Shown one piece after another: positions 18,921 to 27,592 of a DNA stretch of 64,000 nt. The stretch is from Micromonospora vinacea (lineage in GTDB: Bacteria; Actinomycetota; Actinomycetes; Mycobacteriales; Micromonosporaceae), in assembly GCF_015751785.1 (NCBI RefSeq), contig NZ_JADOTY010000001.1, positions 1,178,001-1,242,000 of the forward strand. Direction: 5' to 3'. The notes under the pieces were generated by a model. That model was not told where the DNA came from. It was given only the letters and a program-made list of their open reading frames with translations, and made no database searches. The position numbers and the translations under genes were made by a program. Numbering within the stretch: the first letter of the stretch is position 1; every line of letters begins with the position of its first letter.

Positions 18921-20456
18921 TTACTCCAGGCCGGGAAGTCCATCGACTCGCAGCTCGCTGAATCTGACCCACGTCGTGGTGCCGTCGGGAAGCAGCAGCT
19001 CTACCTGCACCTCAGAGTTCTCCTCATTTGTTTGCCGGATATCCGCTACCCTCGCCTCACCGTGCTCGTCGTGAGAGACCCGAGATCCCACGCGCATCGC
19101 GCCAACACTTACTTCGGTAGCTTCTTCAGAGGCCGGACTGCTGGGCCGCAGCGCCCAGTCCTGGAGCATTTCGACTTGACGCATCGCAGATTTCGCAAGG
19201 GACAACATCCTCGTCCTAGAAGGACGCCCGCGCCAACTCAAGCGAGCCGAGTCCCTGATCGTTGAATAATCCTTAGCTCGTAGCATGTCTACCGCTGCCT
19301 GGAGATCCGCAAGCTCCACGGCCACCTCCTCCGCCTGCGAACGCAGGTCGCTGAGGCGACGTTCACGGAAGTCTCTTATTTTTCCTTCTTGGTCTCGGGC
19401 ATCAAGCTCATATACCATCCGATCGATCGACCTCTGAAGGCGCTCACTCTCCGATCGCAGGTCTTCCGCTTGGCGAGAGGCAATATCGGTCATCGTCTCC
19501 AGCAACGATTCCTTGACGAGAAAAGTCCGGCTAGCATCCCTCGATGCCTGCGCTGCAGCACTCTCCGCCTGACGGATGGTTTCCTCACTGACGTCTGTAT
19601 CAAGGAAGGCCCGCGCATGGTGGAGTAATGATTGTGTTTGCATAATTATTGCAGGTACGCCCGCGACGTCCCGTGCCTCAGCGATGAGGTCTGGATGGCC
19701 ACAGATGGTCTGACCCTTTAGCCGGAGAAACCAGTCCTCCTTCGCATCTCTGGTCACGAACAGCAGCGGTTGGTTCCGCATGGCTGCTTCCTTCAGCGTT
19801 TGATACCAGACTAGATAGTCACCAGTGGGGTCTTCTTTGCCACCGTCTTTATAGCCAGGCGGCTCCTGCGCCTCGACACGCCTCAACGCCTCCTCCCGAG
19901 CGACGGACAATTCTCCCTCATCAAGCGGCTCACCAACCCGGCCCTCGAATAGACTTTGGAGCCTCTGAAGAATCGGGTCCTTGGCAAACCCACCAGGGGA
20001 GGAATGAGCGGCGCGCAGCTGAGTCATTACACGTTCAGCGTCATCCAGCCCTCGTGACACTAGCTGAACCAATTCGTCACGTGCTTCCTCAGGGAGGAGC
20101 ACCCGCTTGGCTAGTTCACGAATCCTCGCAACCACCGAGTTTTGCGATTGGCGCACCTCGCCGATAGCCTTCAAGACTTCCTGGTAGCTTTCCTCCTGGC
20201 TTGACATGACCTTGAGCCGGTTCCGGTGAAACTCAACGCGAACCTGGTGGGGTATCCAAATTCTCTCACCGATCTTCTCCAACACCTCGAAAAGCTCTGA
20301 CCTTGCCGGGGCAGCAAAGCGATACAGCTCAAGCAAGACATTGCTATCCAGCACAACGAGGCCCCTGGTGATACCCGCCTTGATCTCATCGGTATCTGGA
20401 ACAAGGTACTGCTCGAAACCTTCACTCAGGCCAGACACCAAATCACCCACAACCAC
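18921..20456 (-). CDS. PIN-like domain protein with coiled coil and C-terminal beta module
   Basis: A 511-aa soluble protein. An N-terminal PIN-like nuclease domain (about 30-290) has LVVLDSNVLLELYR with the first acidic residue, PHQVRVEFHRN, and the distal TRDAKEDWF that would complete an acidic site. Residues ~320-430 are Glu/Arg-rich predicted coiled coil. The C-terminus (RVSHDEHGEARVADI) resembles the small beta-barrel seen at the end of some helicases and CarD-like proteins. Base composition is lower in GC than its neighbours. It sits between attL and the integrase and is a plausible RNase-type defence or abortive-infection gene; that role is inferred. Confidence 0.7.
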   Translation of the reverse strand: MVVGDLVSGLSEGFEQYLVPDTDEIKAGITRGLVVLDSNVLLELYRFAAPARSELFEVLEKIGERIWIPHQVRVEFHRNRLKVMSSQEESYQEVLKAIGEVRQSQNSVVARIRELAKRVLLPEEARDELVQLVSRGLDDAERVMTQLRAAHSSPGGFAKDPILQRLQSLFEGRVGEPLDEGELSVAREEALRRVEAQEPPGYKDGGKEDPTGDYLVWYQTLKEAAMRNQPLLFVTRDAKEDWFLRLKGQTICGHPDLIAEARDVAGVPAIIMQTQSLLHHARAFLDTDVSEETIRQAESAAAQASRDASRTFLVKESLLETMTDIASRQAEDLRSESERLQRSIDRMVYELDARDQEGKIRDFRERRLSDLRSQAEEVAVELADLQAAVDMLRAKDYSTIRDSARLSWRGRPSRTRMLSLAKSAMRQVEMLQDWALRPSSPASEEATEVSVGAMRVGSRVSHDEHGEARVADIRQTNEENSEVQVELLLPDGTTTWVRFSELRVDGLPGLE

Positions 20457-20563
20457 CGAGCAGGACAGGAGAATGAACTAGGCTACGACATGGCAGGTCT
20501 ATGCCGCTAGCGGATAAAACGGTCTTTCCTTCAATTTGACGCGTAAGCGGTAAACGGAATTGC

Positions 20564-22000
20564 TTATCCGAGTGCGTCGCCGATCTTGTCGTTCATGGTG
20601 TCGTCGCCGCCGTCGATGCAGTTGGCGTAGACGCGGAGCAGGACGGCGACGCCGTGGCCCAGGCGCCGGGCGACCTCGGTCGGCGGGACGCCGGCATTCA
20701 GCCAGAGCGAGGCTGCCGCGTGCCGCAGGTCGTAGGGTCGCCGGACGAGTGGCGAGGCGACCTGCGATTCGGTCAGCGCCTTCTCGCGGGCGAGCTTCCA
20801 CCACCGGTCGTAGACCGACTCGGACAGCGGCCCACCGTGCAGGCCCCGGAAGAATCGACCGTCTGGGCCAACCCCGTGATTCTCGACGTGCGCGCACAGC
20901 AGCTCGACGAGCCGGGGCGGGATCGGGACCGTACGAGTCTCAGCCCTCCCCCGGTGCTTGAGTCCGCGCCGCTCGTGGGAACCGCCATCATCGGTCCAGT
21001 GCGACCCGGCGCGCGGCGAGGTGCCGGCGAGCACCAGGCGGCCCCAGCGATATTCGATCTTCTCGTGGTCGCAGGACCGGGAAGGCTTCACCGCCGCCAG
21101 GTCGTCGAAGTCCGCCCCGCAGTCGGCGCACCGGCCGGCAAGGTCGCAGTCTTCGCGCCGTAGGTCCGCGGCTTCCGAGGGTCGCATCCCCGCGTAGTAG
21201 AGACAGCCGAAGAACGCGGTGACCTTGTCGGCGCGTTTGCCGAGAGATTTCACCGCCTCCAGCAGCGTGGCGACCTGGGCCGGGTTCGCCACCACCCGCC
21301 GGTCGATGGACTGCGCCACCTCGGGGGCGGTCCACTGGACCCGGTCGACCGGGTTAGAGGCGATCAGCTCCAGCTCGACCGCGTACCCGAGCACGTTGTA
21401 GAAGGTGGCCCGTTTCCGCTGGACGGTGGAGGCAGCTGCGGGCTTGCCGTCGAGGCGTACGCACAGGCTGTCCAGGACTCGGCGGACCACCGCGGGCGAG
21501 TCCAGCTCGACGACCGGGAGCGACGCCGTTTCCAGCCAGGCGAGCGCCGCCGCGTGTTCGGCGGGGATCTCGTCGGACCAGCGGCGTGGGTTGAGGCCGT
21601 AGAGGTACAGCGCTTCACGGAGCAGGGCGTCAGTCGGCCGGCCCCGCTTCGCCGGGCGGGTCAGTGTCACCGTGATCGAGGTCAGCGCTTCGACGATCGA
21701 GCGCCGGGTCTTGGCAGCCGCCCGGGGCCACTTCATCTCGACGTACGCGCGGGTGTGGGCGTACCAGGTGGTGGGGTTCTTGGTTCTGGCCTCGGAGACC
21801 GGGCGGCCGGTGGCCGGGTCGAAGGGCTCCCCCGCGTTGGCCGCCTGGACCAGCTCGGCGCGGAACGAGTGCGCCAGGGCCTTGGTACGGAACATGTCCT
21901 CGAAGCGTTGGCCGCTCACCGCCCAGCGGACCCGCCACGGCCGAGCCTTCCGGTCAGCGCGCTTGCCGATCTCCCAGATCTGGACTTCGTAGCTCTTCAT
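20564..22000 (-). CDS. int: Tyrosine recombinase/integrase of the AICE
   Basis: A 478-aa site-specific recombinase expected to act at tRNA-Tyr. ATG 22000 overlaps the excisionase stop (ATGA). The N-terminal part holds an arm/core-binding domain; the catalytic Arg is in YYAGMRPSEAADLR (near 271), the second box is YDLRHAAASLWL (near 424, with Tyr in place of the usual first His), and the nucleophile Tyr is in RVYANCIDG (near 457). A cysteine-rich insert (CDLAGRCADCGADF ... CDHE) in the catalytic domain could bind zinc. Two 3'-end remnants of the same family lie outside attL. Confidence 0.95.
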   Translation of the reverse strand: MKSYEVQIWEIGKRADRKARPWRVRWAVSGQRFEDMFRTKALAHSFRAELVQAANAGEPFDPATGRPVSEARTKNPTTWYAHTRAYVEMKWPRAAAKTRRSIVEALTSITVTLTRPAKRGRPTDALLREALYLYGLNPRRWSDEIPAEHAAALAWLETASLPVVELDSPAVVRRVLDSLCVRLDGKPAAASTVQRKRATFYNVLGYAVELELIASNPVDRVQWTAPEVAQSIDRRVVANPAQVATLLEAVKSLGKRADKVTAFFGCLYYAGMRPSEAADLRREDCDLAGRCADCGADFDDLAAVKPSRSCDHEKIEYRWGRLVLAGTSPRAGSHWTDDGGSHERRGLKHRGRAETRTVPIPPRLVELLCAHVENHGVGPDGRFFRGLHGGPLSESVYDRWWKLAREKALTESQVASPLVRRPYDLRHAAASLWLNAGVPPTEVARRLGHGVAVLLRVYANCIDGGDDTMNDKIGDALG

Positions 22001-22182
22001 GCGGCGTCCTGCTCCAGGTCGCCGAGCCACCGACCGAGCGCCGACCGGCGGACCCGCAGTTGCCCGTTCGGGAGCTTGATCACCCGCGGCCCCTTGCCGG
22101 TCTGCCGCCAGTAGAACCAGGTCGAGCGCGGTACGCGCAGCTCGGCGAGCACTTCCGGCACGGTCAACAACTCCTCGTTCAC
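21997..22182 (-). CDS. xis: Excisionase, MerR/HTH_17-like
   Basis: A 61-aa DNA-binding protein consisting of one winged helix (LLTVPEVLAELRVPRSTWFYWRQTGKGP ... RVRRSALGRWL). The GTG start overlaps the replication gene stop (GTGA) and its own stop overlaps the integrase start (ATGA), so rep, xis and int are translationally coupled. It is expected to bend attachment-site DNA and favour excision. Confidence 0.9.
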   Translation of the reverse strand: MNEELLTVPEVLAELRVPRSTWFYWRQTGKGPRVIKLPNGQLRVRRSALGRWLGDLEQDAA

Positions 22183-23933
22183 TGCGTTTCCTCCCCGTCG
22201 TGCTGTGCGCTGTGCTGAGTTGCCGAAAGATCTGGAGACTCCTGCGCGGCCCGGTCCTTGGCGGCGAGTAGTTCGGATCGCCAGCGGGCGCGTTCGCTGA
22301 TCGACCGCATGAGCCGGTGGGTCATCGGGCCGACGTCCGGGTCGTCGGGTCGGGCGAGTTCCCAGGCGTGGCGGACCCGCTCGGCCGTGTCGCCCTGGTC
22401 GTCGACGAGCTGCGTGCCGTCGGTGGTGACGCCGAGCAGTGCCCGGACCCAGGCCCGCGCGTCGTGCTTGTGGTCGGCGAGGGTCTTGCCAGACCAGTCG
22501 CGGGAGATGAGGATGCGCCGGCCGCCGATGCCGAGGGTGTCGCGCTGGTGGACTTTGCCCTTGCACCGGCCGGGCTTGAGCTTGGCGTGGGCCTTTTTCG
22601 GCTGGACGCCGTAGAGCAGCCAGTTGGCGCACCGGTCGGTGCAGGGAGTGACCTGGAGTTGCTGCCAGAGCCGGTCGAGGTGCTTGCGTTGCCGGTCGGT
22701 GGTTGCCTTGTGGCAGTCGCCGGTGTGCTTGGTGATGTATTTCGTGACGTACCGGATGGTTCGTTCGGCGTCCTCGGTGCCGGGCATGACGCCGCGGGCG
22801 TCGACCTGGGCGCCGAAGCGCACGACGTGCACCGCCTCTGCGTCCGGGTTGTCGTCGATGGCGTCGAGGGCTTCGGTCCAGGTGGTCAGCAGGTAGCGGG
22901 AGTCGGGGTCGACCCAGGCCGCCGCCTGCTCGTCCCAGAGCGGGAGCCGGTCGAGGGTGTAGCGCTGGACGTCGACCGAGGGCCACCACACCTGGTGGTA
23001 GGTCGCCGCCGCCACGGTGCGGAGTACGTCCCGGGGGATGGTGCCCCGGATGGCGAAGTGGGCGTGCGGGGCGAGACGGCGTTGCGGCTCGACGCAGCCG
23101 GCGTACTGGACGTTCCAGCCCTCGCACCTTCGGAGGTTCTGCCAGAACCGGTCGAGCAGCCGGGGGAAGTGCACGGCGTCCCAGGCTGCGCGGCGGTAGT
23201 CGTACCTGGCCGGGTTGACGGGGGTGCCGTCGGGGCGGACCGGGCCGTACGAGTCGAGGGTGAGGGTCAGCCACATCGACGGTTGGTAGGTGGAGCCGTC
23301 CGGGGCGGTGTAGGTCTTGCCGACGGTGCGGCGCTCGACCTTGCGCCGGGGCAGTTCGGGGGCATCTTGGCGCCGTTTGGTGGAGCGCTTGCGTCGCTGG
23401 CCGGGCTCGTCGTCCTGGTCCTCGTCGTCGCTGGTGTGCGGTGGTCCGACGCGCCCGCGCAGGCCCTCAGCGGCGATGGCTTCCTCTACCTCGCGGATCG
23501 CCTCGTCGAGGTCGCTCACCTGGTCCCACTGGGCCGCCCTCACCGCCTCGTCGCGGGCGAACTCCAGGTGTGCGCGGAACAGGATCAGGGACTTCTGCGC
23601 CTCGGTTGCGGGTTCCGGGCCAGGTAGCGGCTCGTCATCGCGGTGCCAGCCCTCTCGGATCTGGGCCTGCCGTAGCCGGCGATTCTTCTTGGCGCACGGC
23701 GGGCACTTGTCCTCACGGGTCGCGCCGCAGGGCAGGTCAATGACCTCGGTCAAGCCGGTGTCGAGGTCGGTGCGGCGCATCGCGAGCGGGCGGACGCAGA
23801 CGCCGTACTCGATGGCGATGTCCCTGAGCACGTCGATCGAACGGGGTAGCGCCATGCGGGCCGCCCGCGACCCCGGCCGAGGAGCAACCGGGGTCGGGGC
23901 GGGTTCGAGACCGGGCAGGGTCGGAGCCGTCAT
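22179..23933 (-). CDS. AICE replication initiator, RepSA-like HUH protein
   Basis: A 584-aa rolling-circle-type initiator. The HUH metal motif is APHAHFAIRG (near 289), followed by the Tyr region YVTKYITKHTGDCH. A CxxC pair (KCPPCAKK, near 80) suggests a zinc site. ATG 23933 overlaps the upstream membrane-protein stop (ATGA). It is expected to nick the element's double-strand origin to replicate the excised circle before transfer. Confidence 0.9.
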   Translation of the reverse strand: MTAPTLPGLEPAPTPVAPRPGSRAARMALPRSIDVLRDIAIEYGVCVRPLAMRRTDLDTGLTEVIDLPCGATREDKCPPCAKKNRRLRQAQIREGWHRDDEPLPGPEPATEAQKSLILFRAHLEFARDEAVRAAQWDQVSDLDEAIREVEEAIAAEGLRGRVGPPHTSDDEDQDDEPGQRRKRSTKRRQDAPELPRRKVERRTVGKTYTAPDGSTYQPSMWLTLTLDSYGPVRPDGTPVNPARYDYRRAAWDAVHFPRLLDRFWQNLRRCEGWNVQYAGCVEPQRRLAPHAHFAIRGTIPRDVLRTVAAATYHQVWWPSVDVQRYTLDRLPLWDEQAAAWVDPDSRYLLTTWTEALDAIDDNPDAEAVHVVRFGAQVDARGVMPGTEDAERTIRYVTKYITKHTGDCHKATTDRQRKHLDRLWQQLQVTPCTDRCANWLLYGVQPKKAHAKLKPGRCKGKVHQRDTLGIGGRRILISRDWSGKTLADHKHDARAWVRALLGVTTDGTQLVDDQGDTAERVRHAWELARPDDPDVGPMTHRLMRSISERARWRSELLAAKDRAAQESPDLSATQHSAQHDGEETQ

Positions 23934-24472
23934 CGAATGATCCCGACGACCTGGGGCCGGTTGTGCTGGACAACGCCAACCGGAGGCAGCACCGCGGCTG
24001 GTGCCGGCGGCATCACCGGAGCCGGCGGCGCGGGTTCGACAGGCTGCGGTTCGTCGTACCAATCGCTCTGCGGCTGATCGGGCTCGGGCGCCTGCATGGT
24101 GCTGGGTTCGCTGGACAGGACGACCTTCACCAAGGCGAGGAAGGCCAGCGACGGCACGGCCGCGACGATCCAGCCCCAGACGGAGGGTTCGGCTTCGGCG
24201 ACCTGGGCGGCGAGGGAAAGCAGCGCGAACGCGATCAGGAGGACGCCGACCAGGCCGACGGGTCGACCGGTGCGACGGCGGGCACGGATTTCCAGGCCGA
24301 GGTAGATGGCCATCAGCTCGACGGCTACGGCGTTGGCCCAGCCGATCCAGTCGGGCTGCCCGTGAGCGACGGTCAGGTCATGGACGTGGGTAAAGGCAGC
24401 GGCGCCGGCCATGGTGCCGATGGCGAGCAGGATCAGCACCCGGACGCCGGACTCGGCGCGTTCGCGGATCAT
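23930..24472 (-). CDS. Spd-like membrane protein of the AICE (DUF2637-type)
   Basis: A 180-aa protein with four predicted membrane helices within residues 8-125 (VLILLAIGTMAGAAAF, WIGWANAVAVELMAIYLGL, GLVGVLLIAFALLSLA, VWGWIVAAVPSLAFLALV) and a Pro/Gln-rich cytosolic tail. Such proteins neighbour traB in AICEs and help element spread along the recipient mycelium. Both ends overlap neighbours as ATGA. Confidence 0.8.
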   Translation of the reverse strand: MIRERAESGVRVLILLAIGTMAGAAAFTHVHDLTVAHGQPDWIGWANAVAVELMAIYLGLEIRARRRTGRPVGLVGVLLIAFALLSLAAQVAEAEPSVWGWIVAAVPSLAFLALVKVVLSSEPSTMQAPEPDQPQSDWYDEPQPVEPAPPAPVMPPAPAAVLPPVGVVQHNRPQVVGIIR

Positions 24473-24657
24473 CGGCCGCCCCTGGTGTCGCGGACGGTCA
24501 GGGTGATGCAGATCTGTTGACCGTTGAGGTCGCGGCGGCGGTTGACCATGTGCGCCAGGCCGTGCAGGGCACCGGCGAGGCGGTCCGGGGAGCCGTTGAG
24601 TTCGATGTGCAGCGGCTTGAGGCGGTGGGTGCCGAGGAAGAAGCTCTTGAGGGACAT
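24469..24657 (-). CDS. Small conserved AICE protein
   Basis: A 62-aa protein, MSLKSFFLGTHRLKPLHIELNG at the start, ending RDTRGGR. It has no recognised domain. It overlaps the membrane-protein start by 4 nt (ATGA) and follows the 88-aa gene by 3 nt, so it belongs to the transfer operon. A role in spread is likely by position only. Confidence 0.7.
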   Translation of the reverse strand: MSLKSFFLGTHRLKPLHIELNGSPDRLAGALHGLAHMVNRRRDLNGQQICITLTVRDTRGGR

Positions 24658-24660
24658 CGG

Positions 24661-24927
24661 TTACCTCCGGGCCGGGGCGACGCGGGTACGGATGTGGTCG
24701 GGCGGCTCGCCGAGGGAGGCCACCGCTTCGGAGAGGCAGCGCCACAGCGCCCATGCCTCGTCGGGGGTCAGGTACATGCGGCGCCGGCCGCCACCGACGG
24801 CGAGATAGACCGGGTACGCGTCGGGCCGGGCGGGGTCGACGCGCACGGACACGGCCGTGCTGGTAGCGCCGTCGGTGCCGGGTGCGCGGAGCCGGTAGAA
24901 GGTGCGGCCGTCGATCGGGGCGGTCAC
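24661..24927 (-). CDS. Small AICE protein, 88 aa
   Basis: An unrecognised 88-aa soluble protein with a beta-rich first half (FYRLRAPGTDG ... YPVYLAVGGGRRRMYLTPDEAW) and a helix containing ALWRCLSEAVASL. Its GTG/ATG start overlaps the translocase stop by 4 nt. The Thr-Pro-Asp-Glu-Ala-Trp motif recurs in small proteins near traB genes of this element type, as far as I can recall. Confidence 0.7.
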   Translation of the reverse strand: MTAPIDGRTFYRLRAPGTDGATSTAVSVRVDPARPDAYPVYLAVGGGRRRMYLTPDEAWALWRCLSEAVASLGEPPDHIRTRVAPARR

Positions 24928-26549
24928 CGCGGCTCACCGCCGTCGGTGTCCCGGTCGAGGATGTTCAGCAGCGAGTCGGGCAGCAGTGGTCCGCGACGCT
25001 GCCGGGGCAGAGGCGGCCGGGCCGGTTCGGTGGCGGTTTCCCGGCCGACCTGGGCGAGGATGTCCGCCGCGTCGGCCGGTGCCGGGTACTCGGCGGCCAG
25101 CTCCCGGATGTGGTCGTCGGAGATGTAGGAGAAGCGGACCCGGGCCGGCTCGGGGGTGCCGTCGAGGATCACGTAGCCGACGCCCTTGGCCCAGCGGGGC
25201 ATCTGGTCGGCGAGGGCACCCCGGTTGCGGGCACCGTCGCCCAACACGAGGTCGACCTGAGTGGCCTCGGTCAGGCCGAGCGCAATCCGGGTCGGGAACA
25301 GGTCCCGGAACGGCAGCACCTCCTTGCGGGGGTCCTGCAACGCGGCCACCACGAGGACGCCGACGCCGGCCCCCTGCGACAGCAGCAGCCCGAGTGAGCC
25401 GGCGATGCGCTTGCGGAGGTCGACGTCCTGGAGGTACGCGGTCAGTGCCGCCATCTCGTCGATGACGACCACGACCAGGGGGTCAACCAGGGTCGGAGTG
25501 TGCACCCGCACCGCGCCGGCAAGGCGGGTCTGCCGCTCCCGCATCACAGTCACGGCCTCGTCGAGCAGGTCGGCCATGGCCTCGAACGACTTACAGGCGA
25601 ACCGGGCGAACAACGGCCGGCCCATCGCGAACTCCATGCCGCCCTTGGGATCGATCACCCAGAGCCGGACCAGCCCGGACGAGATCCCACCAGCGAGAAC
25701 CCGGACCAGCGACCACAGCACCGAGCCTTTACCGGAGCGGGTGGCGCCGCCGATGAGGACGTGTGTGGCGAGCAGGTGCAGGCACCAGTGCCGCAGGTCC
25801 TCCCGCCGCGCCAGAGGTAGCGCGGTGAAGTCGGGCACCGACGGGACGTCGAACGGGTCGACCAGGGTGCGCAGCGCATCCGTGCGGACCACCACCAGGT
25901 AGACCACCGACGGCCGGTCCCGGAACCGCAGCCGGTCCACCGCGCCCAGGACCAGCGCCCAGTAGCCCGACCGGATCGGCGGGTCATCGGGTCGCTCGGA
26001 GTAGACCCGGGCGTGCCGCCGGCCGAAGGCGTACGCCAGGTTCGCCGTTGCCTTCTGGAACTCCTCCGGTGTCTGGCCGCGGACCATGCGGATGGTCAGC
26101 ACGTCGAGCGCCTGATCCGAGCGGACCCGCAGCAGCTCCGGCAGGACGGTGCGATGGTCGTAGACCTTGGCCAGACCGCAGAGCGTCATGGCCTCGCGCC
26201 AGGCCCGCCGGTAGACGAAGAGTTGGCGGAACCGGCCGAGGATCGGGCCTGCGCACCAGGTCCACCAGGACGACTGGTGCCGCCACCGCCACAGCGCCGA
26301 CACGGCAGCGGCCAGGACCACGGGCACGATCACGCCGGCCCGACCGAACTCGCGGAAGAGGCTCACCCCGACCACGACCAGGCCGACGGCAACCGGGTGA
26401 CGAAGACACCACCACAGGCCCCGCCACATCCACCGCAGCACCAGGCCGAGCGCGATCAGCCAGACCGGCAGCTCCAGCCTGCGTGGGCGGATCACCATCA
26501 GGTCCCCGGCGGTGGTCATCACGACCTCACCCCGCGGCCGGCGGATCAT
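24924..26549 (-). CDS. traB: TraB/FtsK-type conjugative DNA translocase
   Basis: A 541-aa membrane-anchored ATPase that moves double-stranded element DNA between hyphae. Two or three hydrophobic helices lie within residues 28-90; Walker A is GGATRSGKGS (near 271) and Walker B VVVVIDEMAAL (near 362), with the FtsK-like arginine region LSQGAGVGVLVVAALQDPRKE following. ATG 26549 overlaps the stop of an 18-codon leader; a second ATG (MTTAGDL) with GGTGAGG upstream lies 30 nt downstream and could be the true start. Confidence 0.92.
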   Translation of the reverse strand: MIRRPRGEVVMTTAGDLMVIRPRRLELPVWLIALGLVLRWMWRGLWWCLRHPVAVGLVVVGVSLFREFGRAGVIVPVVLAAAVSALWRWRHQSSWWTWCAGPILGRFRQLFVYRRAWREAMTLCGLAKVYDHRTVLPELLRVRSDQALDVLTIRMVRGQTPEEFQKATANLAYAFGRRHARVYSERPDDPPIRSGYWALVLGAVDRLRFRDRPSVVYLVVVRTDALRTLVDPFDVPSVPDFTALPLARREDLRHWCLHLLATHVLIGGATRSGKGSVLWSLVRVLAGGISSGLVRLWVIDPKGGMEFAMGRPLFARFACKSFEAMADLLDEAVTVMRERQTRLAGAVRVHTPTLVDPLVVVVIDEMAALTAYLQDVDLRKRIAGSLGLLLSQGAGVGVLVVAALQDPRKEVLPFRDLFPTRIALGLTEATQVDLVLGDGARNRGALADQMPRWAKGVGYVILDGTPEPARVRFSYISDDHIRELAAEYPAPADAADILAQVGRETATEPARPPLPRQRRGPLLPDSLLNILDRDTDGGEPR

Positions 26550-26602
26550 CGCCCACCCGCCACTGTGGGCCGCCGCAGGACGGCAGGCATACGCTTGGAC
26601 AT
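26546..26602 (-). CDS. 18-codon leader peptide ahead of traB
   Basis: ATG 26602 with GAGAGG upstream opens MSKRMPAVLRRPTVAGGR, whose TGA overlaps the traB ATG (ATGA). The strongly basic peptide probably exists to couple translation into traB, or is a regulatory leader. It is supported only by spacing and ribosome-binding site. Confidence 0.45.
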   Translation of the reverse strand: MSKRMPAVLRRPTVAGGR

Positions 26603-26641
26603 GTCACTACCTCTCTCAACAGAGCAGGGGAAAGAGACAGA

Positions 26642-26681
26642 GGGCGGGGCTGCCGTCCGCCAAGACCTGACAGCCCCGCCC
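26642..26681 (-). terminator. Hairpin between the first AICE gene and traB
   Basis: GGGCGGGGCTG and CAGCCCCGCCC form an 11-bp stem with an 18-nt loop, followed on the minus strand by TCTGTCTCTTTCCC. Lying between the 131-aa gene and the traB leader, it may be a terminator or attenuator limiting transfer-gene expression. Confidence 0.6.
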
Positions 26682-26694
26682 CCACCAAATGCGG

Positions 26695-27090
26695 CTACTG
26701 CGCCGCCTTCGTCGCCACGCCCGCCGGGGCACGCATCCCGGTCGCCCGCAGCGAATACGCCATCCGACCGTTGTTGCCCACGTACGGCGTGACGGTCATG
26801 CCGTCAAACTCCACCGCCTCGAACAGGCCACCCGTCGGCGGCACCGGCTGGTAGTCCGCCGAGATCTTCACCGTCGTCTCCCGCGACCGCTTCCCCAGCT
26901 CCGGATCCAGGTCCATCACCCGGACCTGCCACACCCGCTGGCCGGTCAACTTGTCCTTCGCCGGGCTACGCCGACCGGTCTTCTCGTCGTAGTCCTCGAC
27001 CTCGCCCAGAGACTCGGGCACCAGCGCGCACCCCGCCGGGAACACGTCCTCACACCGCACCGCGAACCTCGTGCCGCCACGCAGAGCCAT
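26695..27090 (-). CDS. Conserved AICE protein, first gene of the backbone operon
   Basis: A 131-aa soluble protein starting MALRGGTRFAVRCEDVFPAGC, with predicted beta strands throughout (VWQVRVMDLD, TTVKISADYQPVPP, AVEFDGMTVTPY). Proteins of this kind lead AICE transfer/replication operons, but the function is not known to me; an OB-like or single-strand-binding role is a guess. GGAGG precedes the ATG, and the operator inverted repeat lies immediately upstream. Confidence 0.7.
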   Translation of the reverse strand: MALRGGTRFAVRCEDVFPAGCALVPESLGEVEDYDEKTGRRSPAKDKLTGQRVWQVRVMDLDPELGKRSRETTVKISADYQPVPPTGGLFEAVEFDGMTVTPYVGNNGRMAYSLRATGMRAPAGVATKAAQ

Positions 27091-27101
27091 CGCTCAACCT
27101 C

Positions 27102-27163
27102 CAACTTGTTAACTTGTCTGCCAAGTTGCGTCCAAGTTAGACGGCACTTGGCAGACAAGTCAA
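27102..27163 (-). promoter_or_regulatory. Operator with perfect inverted repeat before the AICE backbone operon
   Basis: ACTTGTCTGCCAAGT (27112-27126) and its exact complement ACTTGGCAGACAAGT (27146-27160) face each other 19 nt apart, with extra AACTTG and CAAGTT half-sites around them. A near-identical ACTTG(n)CAAGT site precedes the GntR repressor at 31216. This is probably the KorSA-like operator that silences replication and transfer genes. Confidence 0.75.
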
Positions 27164-27180
27164 CAACCGCAGTGAGGCGA

Positions 27181-27592
27181 ATGCTGGTAGGCCCGAGTGC
27201 CGTAGTGCCGCACAGCGAGGTGCTGGCCGATGCGCGGCCAGCGACCAGGCGCAGCAGCCCAGAGGCATCCACCCGCCGCCACCTCGGCGCCTGCGAGGTC
27301 GCCCGCGGCCGAGACGGGCAGTCCGTTAAGTCCTAATTACAAGTCCCGGAAACTGCATCGAGCCACGCGCTTAATAGAGAAAGCGTGGGATTTCAAAATT
27401 AATTGAAGTACAAGGCCCTGGAATGAATTGACCGGCACCCCCCTATTCCAAGCCCTCCTCCAGCCCTCTACCTCCCCCTGAGCGGGCTTGCGCCACCGTT
27501 GTCACCAGCTCTCTTCCGAGGCTAGGCTTTACGCATCGACGGACGCATGTCCGCGTTTCCCGAAGATCACATCAAGGAGATCCGTAATTACT
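27181..27592. other. AT-richer intergenic stretch
   Basis: No convincing gene. From ~27330 to ~27450 the sequence is distinctly AT-rich for this genome and includes a small hairpin (27361-27388, CCACGC ... GCGTGG with AT-rich interior). It could hold the element's origin or a transfer cis site; this is inference. Confidence 0.4.
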
